Origin: Rhizobium favelukesii
GTDB lineage: Bacteria; Pseudomonadota; Alphaproteobacteria; Rhizobiales; Rhizobiaceae
NCBI RefSeq assembly: GCF_000577275.2
Contig: NZ_HG916852.1
Location: 2,731,001-2,795,000, forward strand
Reading direction: 5' to 3'
DNA: 64,000 bases
Part shown: positions 40,708-49,830 of the stretch, one piece after another
How the letters are laid out: each line of letters starts with the position of its first letter
How positions within the stretch are numbered: the stretch's first letter is position 1
Position numbers and translations under genes: made by a program
The notes under the pieces: generated by a model
What the model was told of the DNA's origin: nothing
Databases searched by the model: none
Seen by the model: only the letters and a program-made list of their open reading frames with translations

Positions 40708-41814
40708 ATGCGTCTACTCGTTCTTGGCACAGGCGTTATGGCCAAAAACCAGGTTGCCAACTTCCTCGCCATTGATGGTGTGGAGGTTGTCGGCGCCGTT
40801 GACACCGACCTGGTCCGCCTCGCCGAATTTGCCGATCACTTCCACATCGAGAAGCGTTTCCAGACGCTCGAGGAAGCGATCGCATGGGGCGAATTCGATT
40901 CCGCCACCAACGTCACGCCGGATCGCATCCACCACGCGACCAGTCTGGCGCTGATCGCCGCCGGCAAGCATGTGTTTTGCGAAAAGCCGCTGGCGGAAAA
41001 CTATGCCGACGCTCTGGAGATGACGGAGACCGCGGAAGCTGCGGGCGTCGTCAACATGGTCAACCTGACCTATCGCAATGTGGCTCCTCTGCAGCGCGCC
41101 CGCGAAATGGTGCTGGCCGGCGAGCTCGGCACGATCCGCCATGTCGAAGCCTCCTACCTGCAGAGCTGGCTGGTTTCTCGCGCCTGGGGTGACTGGCGCA
41201 CGGAATCGCGCTGGCTATGGCGCCTGTCGACCGGTCACGGTTCGAACGGCGTGCTTGGCGATGTCGGCATCCACATCCTCGACTTCGCCGCCTATGGCGC
41301 AGCAACCGATATCGACCATGTCTTTGCCCGCCTGAAGACCTTCAACAAGGCACCGGGCGGCCAGATCGGCGAATATCTCCTCGACGCCAACGACAGCTTC
41401 ACCATGTCGGTCGATTTCACCAACGGTGCGCTCGGCGTCATTCACGCCACCCGTTGGGCGACGGGCCACCTCAACGAACTGAAGCTGCGCATCTACGGCG
41501 AAAAGGGCAGCCTGGAAGTGATCCATCGTCCCGATGGTTCGGACCTGCGCGGCTGCTTCGGCGAGGACATCGAGACCGCCATTTGGCGCGACATCGAAGT
41601 GCCAGCGGTTCTCACCAACTACCAGCGCTTTGCTGAAGCGGTCAGAACCGGAAAGCAGGACGACCCGACCTTCCGCCACGCTGCCAACCTGCAGAAGGTC
41701 ATCGACCTTGCGATCGTGTCGGAGAAGGAGCGGCGGGAGCTCAATCTGCTGGAGGCCTCCGAACAGGATAGCCCAGCAGACAAGCGGATACCGCCGCTGA
41801 CTGTCGTGGTCTGA
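40708..41814 (+). CDS. thuB: Gfo/Idh/MocA-family dehydrogenase ThuB
   Basis: 368 residues. The Rossmann NAD motif is LLVLGTGVMAKNQVANFLAI, the catalytic-region signature is the lysine in HVFCEKPLAENYADALEM, and the C-terminal Gfo/Idh domain has GDVGIHILDFAAYG with the His-Asp pair typical of the family. TGAGGAG precedes the ATG. It oxidises the 3-hydroxyl of a glucosyl residue in disaccharides together with ThuA. It ends the operon, followed by a clear terminator. Confidence 0.93.
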   Translation: MRLLVLGTGVMAKNQVANFLAIDGVEVVGAVDTDLVRLAEFADHFHIEKRFQTLEEAIAWGEFDSATNVTPDRIHHATSLALIAAGKHVFCEKPLAENYADALEMTETAEAAGVVNMVNLTYRNVAPLQRAREMVLAGELGTIRHVEASYLQSWLVSRAWGDWRTESRWLWRLSTGHGSNGVLGDVGIHILDFAAYGAATDIDHVFARLKTFNKAPGGQIGEYLLDANDSFTMSVDFTNGALGVIHATRWATGHLNELKLRIYGEKGSLEVIHRPDGSDLRGCFGEDIETAIWRDIEVPAVLTNYQRFAEAVRTGKQDDPTFRHAANLQKVIDLAIVSEKERRELNLLEASEQDSPADKRIPPLTVVV

Positions 41815-41845
41815 TGCAAGCGACGCGCTGCCAGCCAGAAGCAAT

Positions 41846-41869
41846 AAGGGCCCGCTCATGCGGGCCTTT
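41846..41869. terminator. Terminator after thuB
   Basis: AAGGGCCCGC and GCGGGCCTTT pair over 10 bp with one G-T, around a TCAT loop, between convergent thuB and the aminotransferase gene. Confidence 0.75.
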
Positions 41870-41884
41870 GTCGCCTTGGGTTTG

Positions 41885-43045
41885 CTATCGAAGGCGCTCT
41901 GCGAGGAGACCAATCAAAGCCGCATCGGCATTTGCGAAAGCGAGCCTCAGATAACGCTCCTGCCCTTCTCCGAAATAGCTTCCGGGCAAGCAAACGACGC
42001 CCGCCTGCTTTGCCAGCCGCTCCGCGACGGCCGATGAGCCGAGCTGTTCAAAGGGATGACGGATGAAGGCGAAGTAGGCGCCGATCGCGCCGATCTCCCA
42101 ACCGGGCAAGCCTGCCATTACGGCCCTGAGCGCATCCGCGCGGCGCGCGATTTCCAGACGGTTGCCTGCACGCCAACCGGCGAGGATCGGCATCGCCCCG
42201 GCAACGGCGATCTGCGCAGCGCGCGGAGCGCAGATCTGCATATTGTCCATCACCTTGGTAATCTCGGCGACGACGCTCGCACCGGCCGTGATCGCCCCGA
42301 GGCGATGGCCGGGAATGCAGAAGGACTTCGAAAAGCTGTAAAGCAGGATGAGCGTGTCTTCCCAGCCCGGAATTGTCAGCAGCGGATGCGGCGCGCCGTA
42401 GCCATCGGGCAGAAAGTCGCGATAGGTCTCGTCGACGATCAGCCACGCCCCGTGCTTGCGGCACAACATCAACAGGTCGCGCAGCAACGCCGGCGGATAG
42501 ATCGCGCCGGTCGGATTGTTCGGCGTGACGATCGCCAGCACCTTCGCACCTCCGGCCAGAGCCTTTTCGGCGGACTGAACGTCTGGCAAGAAACCATTCT
42601 GCGCATCGCACTCGACGAGGGCACGCTTGATGCCGAGCATCGACAGCGTCGTTTCCTGATTGAAATAGAACGGATTGGTCAACGCCACCGTATCGCCGCA
42701 ACCGGCAAGCGCAATCGCCACGGACATGAAGGCCTGATTGCAGCCGGCGGTTATATGGATGTTGTCTGACGACACCGCGGCGCCGTAGAGTGCCGACATG
42801 TGCCGCGTATAGGCTTCCCGCAGCACGCCCTCGCCCTCGATCGGCCCGTAGCCGGTCATCTTCGGTGAGGACGCGGCTTCGCCCAACAGCCGCAGCATAT
42901 CGGGGTGCGCGGGATAGCCGGGCACCGCCTGCGAAAGGTCGACCAGCGGCCCCTTCGCGCCCTTGTATTCACGAGCCCAAGCGAGGACGGACGGGATGGG
43001 CGGGGGAGACAGTCGCGAAACAAGCGGATTGGGTTCGGCAGACAT
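41885..43045 (-). CDS. PLP-dependent class I/II aminotransferase
   Basis: 386 residues of fold type I. The PLP lysine lies in LLYSFSKSFCIPGHRLGAIT, the aspartate and tyrosine contacts in WLIVDETYRDF, the asparagine in VTPNNPTGAIYPP, and the C-terminal substrate arginine in RYLRLAFAN. It transfers amino groups between amino acids and keto acids; the substrate is not determinable. The genes on either side (thuB, fnrN) are unrelated, and the context does not help. Confidence 0.88.
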   Translation of the reverse strand: MSAEPNPLVSRLSPPPIPSVLAWAREYKGAKGPLVDLSQAVPGYPAHPDMLRLLGEAASSPKMTGYGPIEGEGVLREAYTRHMSALYGAAVSSDNIHITAGCNQAFMSVAIALAGCGDTVALTNPFYFNQETTLSMLGIKRALVECDAQNGFLPDVQSAEKALAGGAKVLAIVTPNNPTGAIYPPALLRDLLMLCRKHGAWLIVDETYRDFLPDGYGAPHPLLTIPGWEDTLILLYSFSKSFCIPGHRLGAITAGASVVAEITKVMDNMQICAPRAAQIAVAGAMPILAGWRAGNRLEIARRADALRAVMAGLPGWEIGAIGAYFAFIRHPFEQLGSSAVAERLAKQAGVVCLPGSYFGEGQERYLRLAFANADAALIGLLAERLR

Positions 43046-43120
43046 GCGTATCTCTTATGGAACGAGGTGGACCAGCACTCCTGCACAAAATCGGCTGCCT
43101 CGGCAACATGCATTCGAGCG

Positions 43121-43837
43121 TCAGGAACCGCAGAAAGCCTTGAGCTTTGAAAGCTTCGGCACGTTGATATGCCGATTGGCAACGATCCCGATCATCCCCT
43201 CGGCCTTCAGCTTCGACATCTGACGGGAAACGGTTTCGATCGTCAGCCCGAGGAAGTCCGCAATATCCGCCCGCGATAGCGGCAGGTCGAACTGGCGCCG
43301 GTCGCCGGTCGCCTCGGGATCGAGGTGCGTCGCGATCAGGAGCAAGAAGCTTGCGACCTTCTCCGCCGCCGTCTTGCGCCCCAGCGTCACCATCCAGTCG
43401 CGCGCTTCATCCAGCTCGCGCAGTGTTTGCGTCATCAGACGTTCGGCAAGCGCGGGGTTGCTCTTGACCATGCGCTCCAGCGCAACCTTTGGAATGCGAC
43501 AGAGGTTGAGGTCGGATGCCGCCTCCACCGACACGGCATTCTCGTCGGCATTCAGTCGGCCAAGGAGATCGGGAGCGAATTGCAGTCCAACGATCTGCTG
43601 GCGTCCGTCTTCCAGCGTCTTCGTGAGCTTCACGACGCCACGGATCACAGTGGCGTAGGATTCGGCCGGCATCTTCTCGCCAGCCAGCTCATCGCCGGCT
43701 TCGTGGTTGACGAGGCGCGTATGCGCAGAAAGCGCCTGCAACTCATCGGCGCTGAGCGCGCCGCATATGCCCTTGTGGCGGACCTCACAACTCATGCAAC
43801 GGACTGGTATGTTTGAATTATGTATGTCTTTGCGCAT
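43121..43837 (-). CDS. fnrN: Crp/Fnr-family oxygen-responsive regulator
   Basis: 238 residues. The four iron-sulfur cysteines of Fnr/FnrN are visible: C14, C17 and C25 in CMSCEVRHKGIC, and C113 in LNLCRIP. This separates it from FixK, which lacks the N-terminal set. A cyclic-nucleotide-type core follows, then the dimerisation helix and the HTH with recognition segment GLTIETVSRQMSKL containing E-SR, matching TTGAT sites. I chose ATG 43837 over 43861 because it starts MRKDIHNSNI. A perfect anaerobox lies 58 bp upstream, so autoregulation is likely. It should activate microaerobic genes including, probably, the cyd operon. Confidence 0.92.
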   Translation of the reverse strand: MRKDIHNSNIPVRCMSCEVRHKGICGALSADELQALSAHTRLVNHEAGDELAGEKMPAESYATVIRGVVKLTKTLEDGRQQIVGLQFAPDLLGRLNADENAVSVEAASDLNLCRIPKVALERMVKSNPALAERLMTQTLRELDEARDWMVTLGRKTAAEKVASFLLLIATHLDPEATGDRRQFDLPLSRADIADFLGLTIETVSRQMSKLKAEGMIGIVANRHINVPKLSKLKAFCGS

Positions 43838-43894
43838 CAAATCAGCTCCGCGCAAAAGCATAGACGACAGCCACAGCGGGAGAACAGCGTTTTC

Positions 43895-43908
43895 TTGATC
43901 GAAATCAA
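43895..43908. promoter_or_regulatory. Anaerobox (FNR/FnrN site) upstream of fnrN
   Basis: TTGATCGAAATCAA matches the consensus TTGAT-N4-ATCAA exactly. It lies in the fnrN promoter and at the same time before the hemN remnant on the other strand. Confidence 0.85.
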
Positions 43909-43934
43909 AGTGTCACCGGATCGGCTGACGAGCT

Positions 43935-44050
43935 TCGACGGCAACACCTTCGCCATCAGGCCGAAGGGCCGGCCTTTCGTTCGGGTGATCGCCGCGACGT
44001 TCGACCGCTACCTCAATCAGGGACAGGCGAAACATTCCGTCGCCGTTTGA
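43935..44050 (+). pseudogene. hemN: 3' remnant of hemN (oxygen-independent coproporphyrinogen III oxidase)
   Basis: About 38 codons end at the TGA 44048-44050 and read FDGNTFAIRPKGRPFVRVIA then ATFDRYLNQGQAKHSVAV. The RPFVR-IAA-FD-YL pattern and the final KHSVAV are the C-terminus of rhizobial HemN. The catalytic radical-SAM part is missing, and upstream sequence in frame is not HemN. hemN is often near fnrN and is Fnr-controlled, so this is probably a deletion relic. I recognise the tail from memory. Confidence 0.6.
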
Positions 44051-44060
44051 TCCAGATCAC
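44047..44060. promoter_or_regulatory. Second anaerobox, upstream of the gbsR-cyd operon
   Basis: TTGATCCAGATCAC differs from TTGAT-N4-ATCAA at one base. It overlaps the stop of the hemN remnant and lies about 140 bp before the GbsR-type gene, suggesting FnrN activation of cyd genes or a second autoregulatory site for fnrN. Confidence 0.7.
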
Positions 44061-44157
44061 GTTTTGCCGCGGCGAACCTTCGTATGACTGACCGCGACAC
44101 CAAATTGCCGCAGCCCTCACTTGCCGATTGCCGATAGAGCCGACCCAGTTATAGTAG

Positions 44158-44175
44158 TTTCAGAAATTTCTGAAA
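44158..44175. promoter_or_regulatory. Perfect 18-bp palindrome before the GbsR-type gene
   Basis: TTTCAGAAATTTCTGAAA is a perfect palindrome whose right end is 23 bp before the ATG at 44199. Position and symmetry fit an operator for the MarR/GbsR-type dimer encoded next, controlling its own operon with cydDCABX. Confidence 0.65.
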
Positions 44176-44198
44176 TCACAGACATAACGGAAACAGAG

Positions 44199-44777
44199 AT
44201 GAACCTTCCGCCGCTTGTTCAATCCTTCGTTCTGCACTTTGGTGAAATGGGCTCGCGCTGGGGCATCAACCGCACGGTCGGCCAGATCTACGCCCTGCTC
44301 TACGTGTCGCCTTCGCCGCTCTGCGCTGAGGAAATCGCCGATTCCCTCGGCATCTCGCGATCGAACGTGTCGATGAGCCTGCGCGAACTGCAGACCTGGA
44401 ACCTCGTCCTGCTGAAGCACCGACCCGACGACCGGCGCGACTTCTTCACGACGCCAGATGACGTCTGGCTGATCCTGCGCACGCTGGCCGAGGAGCGCAA
44501 AAAGCGCGAGGTCGATCCGACGCTCTCGGTGCTGCGGGAAATCCTCATGCAGCGGCCGGCAAGCGAGGCCGAGCGTCATGCGCAGGAACGCATGAGCGAG
44601 ATGCACACGCTGATCGAACAGCTAACGCATTGGTACGAGGACGTAAAACAACTTGAAACCGAACGGCTTGCAACGTTACTCTCGCTCGGAGCGAAAGTGA
44701 CGAAGCTGTTGGAGGCCAAGGACCGAGTCGTTTCGCTCGGCCGCAGCCGCCGGCCCAATCCTGCGAACAAGAGTTAG
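44199..44777 (+). CDS. GbsR/MarR-family transcriptional regulator
   Basis: 192 residues from the ATG at 44199 (MNLPPLVQSFVLHFGEMGSR). The winged helix is at residues 24-70: GINRTVGQIYALLYVSPSPL, then AEEIADSLGISRSNVSMSLR and ELQTWNLVLLKHRPDDRRDF. The C-terminal helix set is for dimerisation. It overlaps no gene but ends 4 bp before cydD, so it is the first gene of the cyd operon. A perfect palindrome lies in its leader. Ligand unknown; redox or respiratory sensing is a guess from context. Confidence 0.85.
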   Translation: MNLPPLVQSFVLHFGEMGSRWGINRTVGQIYALLYVSPSPLCAEEIADSLGISRSNVSMSLRELQTWNLVLLKHRPDDRRDFFTTPDDVWLILRTLAEERKKREVDPTLSVLREILMQRPASEAERHAQERMSEMHTLIEQLTHWYEDVKQLETERLATLLSLGAKVTKLLEAKDRVVSLGRSRRPNPANKS

Positions 44778-44781
44778 CGCT

Positions 44782-46482
44782 ATGGGGAGTGCTTACTTAG
44801 ACGCAAAAGGAAAGCAGGCTTTCGGCAAGCCGGCAAAAACCGTGCCCGGACATGGTGGGTTGCGAAAGACAGCCGCGATCCAGACCCTGGCATCGCTCAT
44901 GTGGATCCCACAGGCGGCACTTCTCGCCACTGCAGTCGGCCGGATTGCCGATGGCGGCGGCTTCACCAATGTTCTGTGGCCCGCCGTCTACATCGCCCTG
45001 CTCGGCATAGCGAAAAGCTGTCTCGAGGCAGCTGGCGGCCGCATGGCATTTCGCGCCGCGCGCGCCGAGCTGACAGCGCGGCGTGAACTGGCCGCCGCAG
45101 CCCTCGCCCGACGCTCGCCGATCGACAGCACGAAGCCGAGCTCCGGCGAGGCCGCAAGCGTTCTCGGCGAGCAGGCCGAGATGATCGTTGCCTATCTCTC
45201 GCGCTTCCAGCCGGCTCGCTTCAAGGCGAGTGCCGTACCGCTGGTCATCCTTGCCTGCGTCTTCCCGATTTCGTGGATTGCCGCCCTCATTCTCTTGATC
45301 GCCATGCCGCTGATCCCGGTCTTCATGGCATTGATCGGCTGGCGCGCGCAGGCGGCAAGCGAAAAACAGCTGGCAGCGACCGGCGGCCTCAACGGTTTCC
45401 TCCTCGACCGGCTGCGCGGGCTGGCCACCATCCGCGCGCTTGGTGCCGTCGACGCGACCGCGACGAGGCTGAGAGCCGACGCCGACGCGCTGAAGGTCCG
45501 GACGATGGCTGTGCTGAAGATCGCCTTCCTGTCGTCGGCCGTTCTGGAGCTTTTCGCGGCTCTGGGCGTCGCGCTGGTCGCCGTTTACATCGGCTTCTCC
45601 CTGCTTGGAGAAATCCGCTTTGGCGCCTGGACAGCCGGGCTCCACCTGACGACCGGCCTCTTCGTGCTGCTGCTTGCGCCCGCCTTCTTCGAGCCGCTGC
45701 GCGAACTCTCGGCCGTCTGGCATGACCGCGCCGCCGGTGAAGCTGCGATCAAGGCGATCGATGCGCTGAGCACTGGCGGCCTCATGCTGCCCGAGGACGC
45801 CGACCCATGCGCAGGCAAGCCAACCACGCCAGCTGGCGCCATCCGACTGCAGAATGTCGGCTTCCGCTACGGCAAGGATACCGGCATGACGATCGACGCC
45901 TTCGATCTGAACATCCGCCCCGGCGAGCATGTCGCACTGCTCGGCGCCAGCGGCTCTGGAAAATCGACCCTGCTCGCCCTGATTGCCGGCCAGGCTGCGT
46001 GCGAGACCGGCAGCATCACCATCGACGGACAGCCAGCCAACCCCGCCCTCCGGGCCAAGATCGCCTGGGTCGGCCAGAAGCCGCACATATTTGCAGGCAC
46101 GATCGCAGGCAACATTTCTCTCGGTCGGCCCGGCGTTTCGATGCAGGCCGTGGCGAGGGCGCTCGAGCTCGCCAAGCTCGGCCGCTTCGCCCGCAGTCAC
46201 GCTCGACGCCCGCTCGGCGATGGCGGCATGGGACTTTCCGGCGGCGAAGCGCTGCGCCTCGCAATCGCCCGCGCCGCCTGCAATGCGGACGCCTGCATCG
46301 TGCTTGCGGACGAGCCGACCGCGCACCTCGACGCCGAGACCGCAAGCGAGATCACCGAGGGCCTGCTTGCTCTTGCAAGGGGACGCACGCTTGTCGTTGC
46401 GACCCATGACCCGCGGCTTGCCGCGCGCATGGACCGGACGATCGCCCTCGATCTCGAAACCGCACGGGAGGCCGCCGAATGA
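44782..46482 (+). CDS. cydD: Heterodimeric ABC exporter CydD
   Basis: 566 residues. Six membrane helices in the N-terminal half, then the nucleotide-binding domain with Walker A LLGASGSGKSTLLALI, signature GMGLSGGEALRLAIARA, Walker B-like ACIVLADEPTAHLDAE and switch His in VVATHDPRLAARM. CydDC exports reductant thiols such as glutathione or cysteine, needed for heme insertion into cytochrome bd. The stop overlaps the cydC start by 4 bases (ATGA). Confidence 0.93.
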   Translation: MGSAYLDAKGKQAFGKPAKTVPGHGGLRKTAAIQTLASLMWIPQAALLATAVGRIADGGGFTNVLWPAVYIALLGIAKSCLEAAGGRMAFRAARAELTARRELAAAALARRSPIDSTKPSSGEAASVLGEQAEMIVAYLSRFQPARFKASAVPLVILACVFPISWIAALILLIAMPLIPVFMALIGWRAQAASEKQLAATGGLNGFLLDRLRGLATIRALGAVDATATRLRADADALKVRTMAVLKIAFLSSAVLELFAALGVALVAVYIGFSLLGEIRFGAWTAGLHLTTGLFVLLLAPAFFEPLRELSAVWHDRAAGEAAIKAIDALSTGGLMLPEDADPCAGKPTTPAGAIRLQNVGFRYGKDTGMTIDAFDLNIRPGEHVALLGASGSGKSTLLALIAGQAACETGSITIDGQPANPALRAKIAWVGQKPHIFAGTIAGNISLGRPGVSMQAVARALELAKLGRFARSHARRPLGDGGMGLSGGEALRLAIARAACNADACIVLADEPTAHLDAETASEITEGLLALARGRTLVVATHDPRLAARMDRTIALDLETAREAAE

Positions 46483-48167
46483 GCGCATCGCTTTCCAACC
46501 TCAAGCCGATCGTCAAGCTCTTCCTGACCGAACGACGCCGCGGCTTGATCCTCGGGGCAGCACTTTCGGCGACCACGGTATCTGCAGGGATTGCCCTGCT
46601 CGGCCTCTCCGGCTGGTTCATCACGGCAACCGGCATCGCCGGGCTTTCGGCAGCAACGCTCGCCACCTTCGACGTCTTCATGCCGTCGGCCGGCATTCGC
46701 CTGCTTGCGCTCGGCCGGGCCGCTTCGCGCTACGGCGAGCGGCTCACCACCCATGACGCAACGCTGAGCGTGCTCGCCGCTCTGCGCGAACGCTTGTTTC
46801 GTGGATGGTCCGTGCCCGGTGCCGCCAGGCAGCTTGCACGCCGGCCCGCCCGCCTGCTCTTCCGCCTGACGGGCGACATCGACGCGCTCGATTCCCTTTA
46901 CCTGCGCGTGCTGGTTCCGGCAGGCGTTGCGATCTGCGCGGCGATTGCCGCGAGCATCGCGCTCGGCCTCATGCATCCACTCTTCGGACTGGCGGCCGGC
47001 ATCGTGCTGGTTGCCGCCGGTCTCGGCATTCCCTTCGTCGCCGGACGTCGGGCCGCAAAGCACGCTCGCCGCCGTGCCTATGGCATAGAGGCGGTTCGCG
47101 CGCGCACCGTTGATCTCGTCGCCGGCCAGACGGACTTGCTGATGGCCGGGTGCCTTGATGCGCAGCGTGCGGCGATCGCCGATGCCGACCGCTATGCCGC
47201 TTGCGCCGACGACCGCCTCAACCGCGTCGAAGCCGGCGTCACATTCGGCTTCGGCCTCACCGCTACCGCGTTGCTCAGCGGTTCGCTAATGGCTGGGGCA
47301 GCATTGAGCGTAGCGGGCACGATCAGCCCGCCGGTCGCCGCGCTCGGGGTGCTGATGATCTTCGCCGCAGTCGAGCCCTTCGGTGCGCTGCGCCGTGGTG
47401 CGATGGAGCTCGGCCGAACCCTGCTTGCCGCCCGCCGCATCGCGCCGCGCCTGTCGGCAGATGAAGACGCACACCGCAACGCTGCATCGGCTCCCGGTCT
47501 GGCGTTCCGCCTGAACGAAGTGACCGCGGGATATGACGCGGAAATGCCTGTGCTAGGTGACATCAACCTCGATCTAGAGGCCGGCGAAAAACTCGCATTG
47601 ATCGGCGCAAGCGGTAGCGGCAAATCGACACTCCTTTCGCTTCTCGCAGCCGAAATGCAGGCCCGCCACGGAGCCGTCGAATGCGTCGACGCGACCCTGC
47701 TGACGCAGCGCACGGAGCTTTTCCAAGATAGCGTTCGCGGCAATCTGCAACTCGCGAGCCCCGGTGCGAGCGACGTCGCGCTGCATGGGGCGCTCGCCGC
47801 CGCCGGTCTCCTGCGCGCCGTCGTCGCTCTGCCGCGCGGCCTCGACACGCCGCTTGGCGAAGGCGGCATGGGGCTCTCGGGCGGTCAATCGCGCCGCCTT
47901 GCCCTCGCCCGCCTCTTCCTGCGCGACGCGCCGCTCTGGCTGCTGGATGAGCCGACGGAAGGCCTCGATGGCGCAACCGCGCGCGATGTCATGAGCCGTC
48001 TGGTGGAGAAAGCGGAGGGACGCTCGCTCGTCATCGCCACGCATATCCGTCGGGAGGCCGCGATCGCGGACGTCATCGCGGTCATGGAGGATGGGCGCAT
48101 CACAGACGTTTCGCGCCGCGGAGAGGCCGCGTTCGAAAAGGCTTTGAACCGGCTGAGACCGGACTGA
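46479..48167 (+). CDS. cydC: Heterodimeric ABC exporter CydC
   Basis: 562 residues with an N-terminal membrane domain (GAALSATTVSAGIALLGLSG at the first helix) and an ATPase domain: LIGASGSGKSTLLSLLAAEM, GMGLSGGQSRRLALARL, PLWLLDEPTEGLDGAT and VIATHIRREAAIA. The ATG overlaps the cydD stop. It forms the CydDC dimer required for assembly of the oxidase encoded immediately downstream. Confidence 0.93.
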   Translation: MSASLSNLKPIVKLFLTERRRGLILGAALSATTVSAGIALLGLSGWFITATGIAGLSAATLATFDVFMPSAGIRLLALGRAASRYGERLTTHDATLSVLAALRERLFRGWSVPGAARQLARRPARLLFRLTGDIDALDSLYLRVLVPAGVAICAAIAASIALGLMHPLFGLAAGIVLVAAGLGIPFVAGRRAAKHARRRAYGIEAVRARTVDLVAGQTDLLMAGCLDAQRAAIADADRYAACADDRLNRVEAGVTFGFGLTATALLSGSLMAGAALSVAGTISPPVAALGVLMIFAAVEPFGALRRGAMELGRTLLAARRIAPRLSADEDAHRNAASAPGLAFRLNEVTAGYDAEMPVLGDINLDLEAGEKLALIGASGSGKSTLLSLLAAEMQARHGAVECVDATLLTQRTELFQDSVRGNLQLASPGASDVALHGALAAAGLLRAVVALPRGLDTPLGEGGMGLSGGQSRRLALARLFLRDAPLWLLDEPTEGLDGATARDVMSRLVEKAEGRSLVIATHIRREAAIADVIAVMEDGRITDVSRRGEAAFEKALNRLRPD

Positions 48168-48243
48168 GCCACACCGCATGACTGCCAGGCAATCCGGTTT
48201 GGCGGGAACCCTTCGTACCCCGTGGGACCGTGGGAGAAAGACA

Positions 48244-49824
48244 ATGGAACTAGACATCGTCGCGCTATCGCGCTTCCAATTTGCGCTGACTGCACTTTAC
48301 CATTTTTTATTCGTGCCTTTGACGCTCGGGCTCTCCGTGCTGCTCGCCATCATGGAAACCGTCTACGTCATGACGGGCCGCCAGGTCTGGCGGCAGATGA
48401 CGAAGTTCTGGGGCATACTCTTCGGCATCAACTTTGCAATCGGGGTCGCCACCGGCATCGTCATGGAGTTCCAGTTTGGCATGAACTGGAGCTACTACAG
48501 CTACTATGTCGGCGATATTTTTGGCGCACCGCTGGCCATCGAAGGGCTGATGGCGTTCTTCCTTGAAGCAACCTTCGTCGGCCTGTTCTTCTTCGGATGG
48601 GACAAGCTTTCGAAGGTCGGTCACCTGGTCGCGACATGGTGCGTGGCACTCGGCTCCAACTTCTCGGCTCTCTGGATCCTCGTCGCCAACGGCTGGATGC
48701 AGAACCCGGTCGGCTCGGCGCTCAATCCGCAGACAATGCGCATGGAAATCACCAGTTTCTTCGACGTGGTCTTCAATCCGGTCGCCCAGGCGAAATTCGT
48801 CCACACCGTATCGGCCGGTTATGTCTGTGCATCGATCTTCGTGCTCGGCGTCTCAGCCTGGTACCTGCTGAAGGGTCGACACCTCGAAATCGCCAAGCGT
48901 TCAATGACGGTTGCGGCATCGTTCGGCCTGGCATCGGCGCTTTCGGTCGTCGTCCTCGGTGACGAAAGCGGCTACCTCGCAACCGAAAACCAGAAGATGA
49001 AGCTCGCCGCCATCGAGGCGATGTGGGAGACGGAACCAGCGCCCGCCGCCTTCACCGCCTTCGGCTTCCCCGACCAGGAAGCGCGCGAGACGCATTTTGC
49101 CATCCATATTCCCTGGGTCATGGGTTTGATCGGCACACGCTCGCTGACGACGGAGATCCCCGGTATCGACAAGCTCGAGCAGCAGGCGGAAGCCCGCATT
49201 CGCGACGGTATCAAGGCCTACGACGCGCTGATGCAGATCCGCGCCGCGGCAACGCCGGACGGTATCGCACCTCAGGTCCGCACCTCGTTCGAGGAACTGG
49301 GACACCAGCTCGGCTACGCTCTTCTTCTGAAGCGCTACGTCGACGATCCGCGCCAGGCCACCGACGCGCAGATCACCCAAGCCGCACGGGACACGATCCC
49401 GCATGTACCGACGCTCTTCTGGTCGTTCCGCATCATGGTCGGGCTCGGCATGTTCTTCATTGTCTTGACGGCCACCTTCTTCTGGCTCTCGGCACGGCGT
49501 CATCTGGACAAGTACCCGCTCCTGCTGAAGATTGCCGTCTTCGCGATCCCGCTTCCCTGGATTGCCATCGAATCGGGTTGGATCGTTGCTGAAATCGGCC
49601 GTCAGCCGTGGGTCATCGAAGGCGTTCTACCGACGGCAATGGCGGTGTCGAGCCTCGGCGCAAGCACGGTACTGCTGACGATCATCGGCTTTGCCGCGCT
49701 CTACACCACGCTCATCATCGTCGAGATGACGCTGATGATCAGAGCCATCCAGAAGGGGCCGGAGCCGGACGACGAGCCGGAAGCAGAGCTTATTTCCGAA
49801 ACCCTCGTTCCCGCTGCGGAGTAA
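48244..49824 (+). CDS. cydA: Cytochrome bd ubiquinol oxidase subunit I
   Basis: 526 residues. The ATG at 48244 follows GGGAGAAAG; the longer frame to 48178 is rejected. The start LSRFQFALTALYHFLFVPLT carries the heme b595 ligand histidine; the quinol-binding Q-loop begins DESGYLATENQKMKLAAIEA with the conserved lysine and glutamate, and the GRQPW motif closes the later part (EIGRQPWVIEGVLPTA). Four-electron reduction of oxygen to water at low oxygen is its role. In an operon with cydB, 6 bp apart. Confidence 0.96.
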   Translation: MELDIVALSRFQFALTALYHFLFVPLTLGLSVLLAIMETVYVMTGRQVWRQMTKFWGILFGINFAIGVATGIVMEFQFGMNWSYYSYYVGDIFGAPLAIEGLMAFFLEATFVGLFFFGWDKLSKVGHLVATWCVALGSNFSALWILVANGWMQNPVGSALNPQTMRMEITSFFDVVFNPVAQAKFVHTVSAGYVCASIFVLGVSAWYLLKGRHLEIAKRSMTVAASFGLASALSVVVLGDESGYLATENQKMKLAAIEAMWETEPAPAAFTAFGFPDQEARETHFAIHIPWVMGLIGTRSLTTEIPGIDKLEQQAEARIRDGIKAYDALMQIRAAATPDGIAPQVRTSFEELGHQLGYALLLKRYVDDPRQATDAQITQAARDTIPHVPTLFWSFRIMVGLGMFFIVLTATFFWLSARRHLDKYPLLLKIAVFAIPLPWIAIESGWIVAEIGRQPWVIEGVLPTAMAVSSLGASTVLLTIIGFAALYTTLIIVEMTLMIRAIQKGPEPDDEPEAELISETLVPAAE

Positions 49825-49830
49825 TCCATC

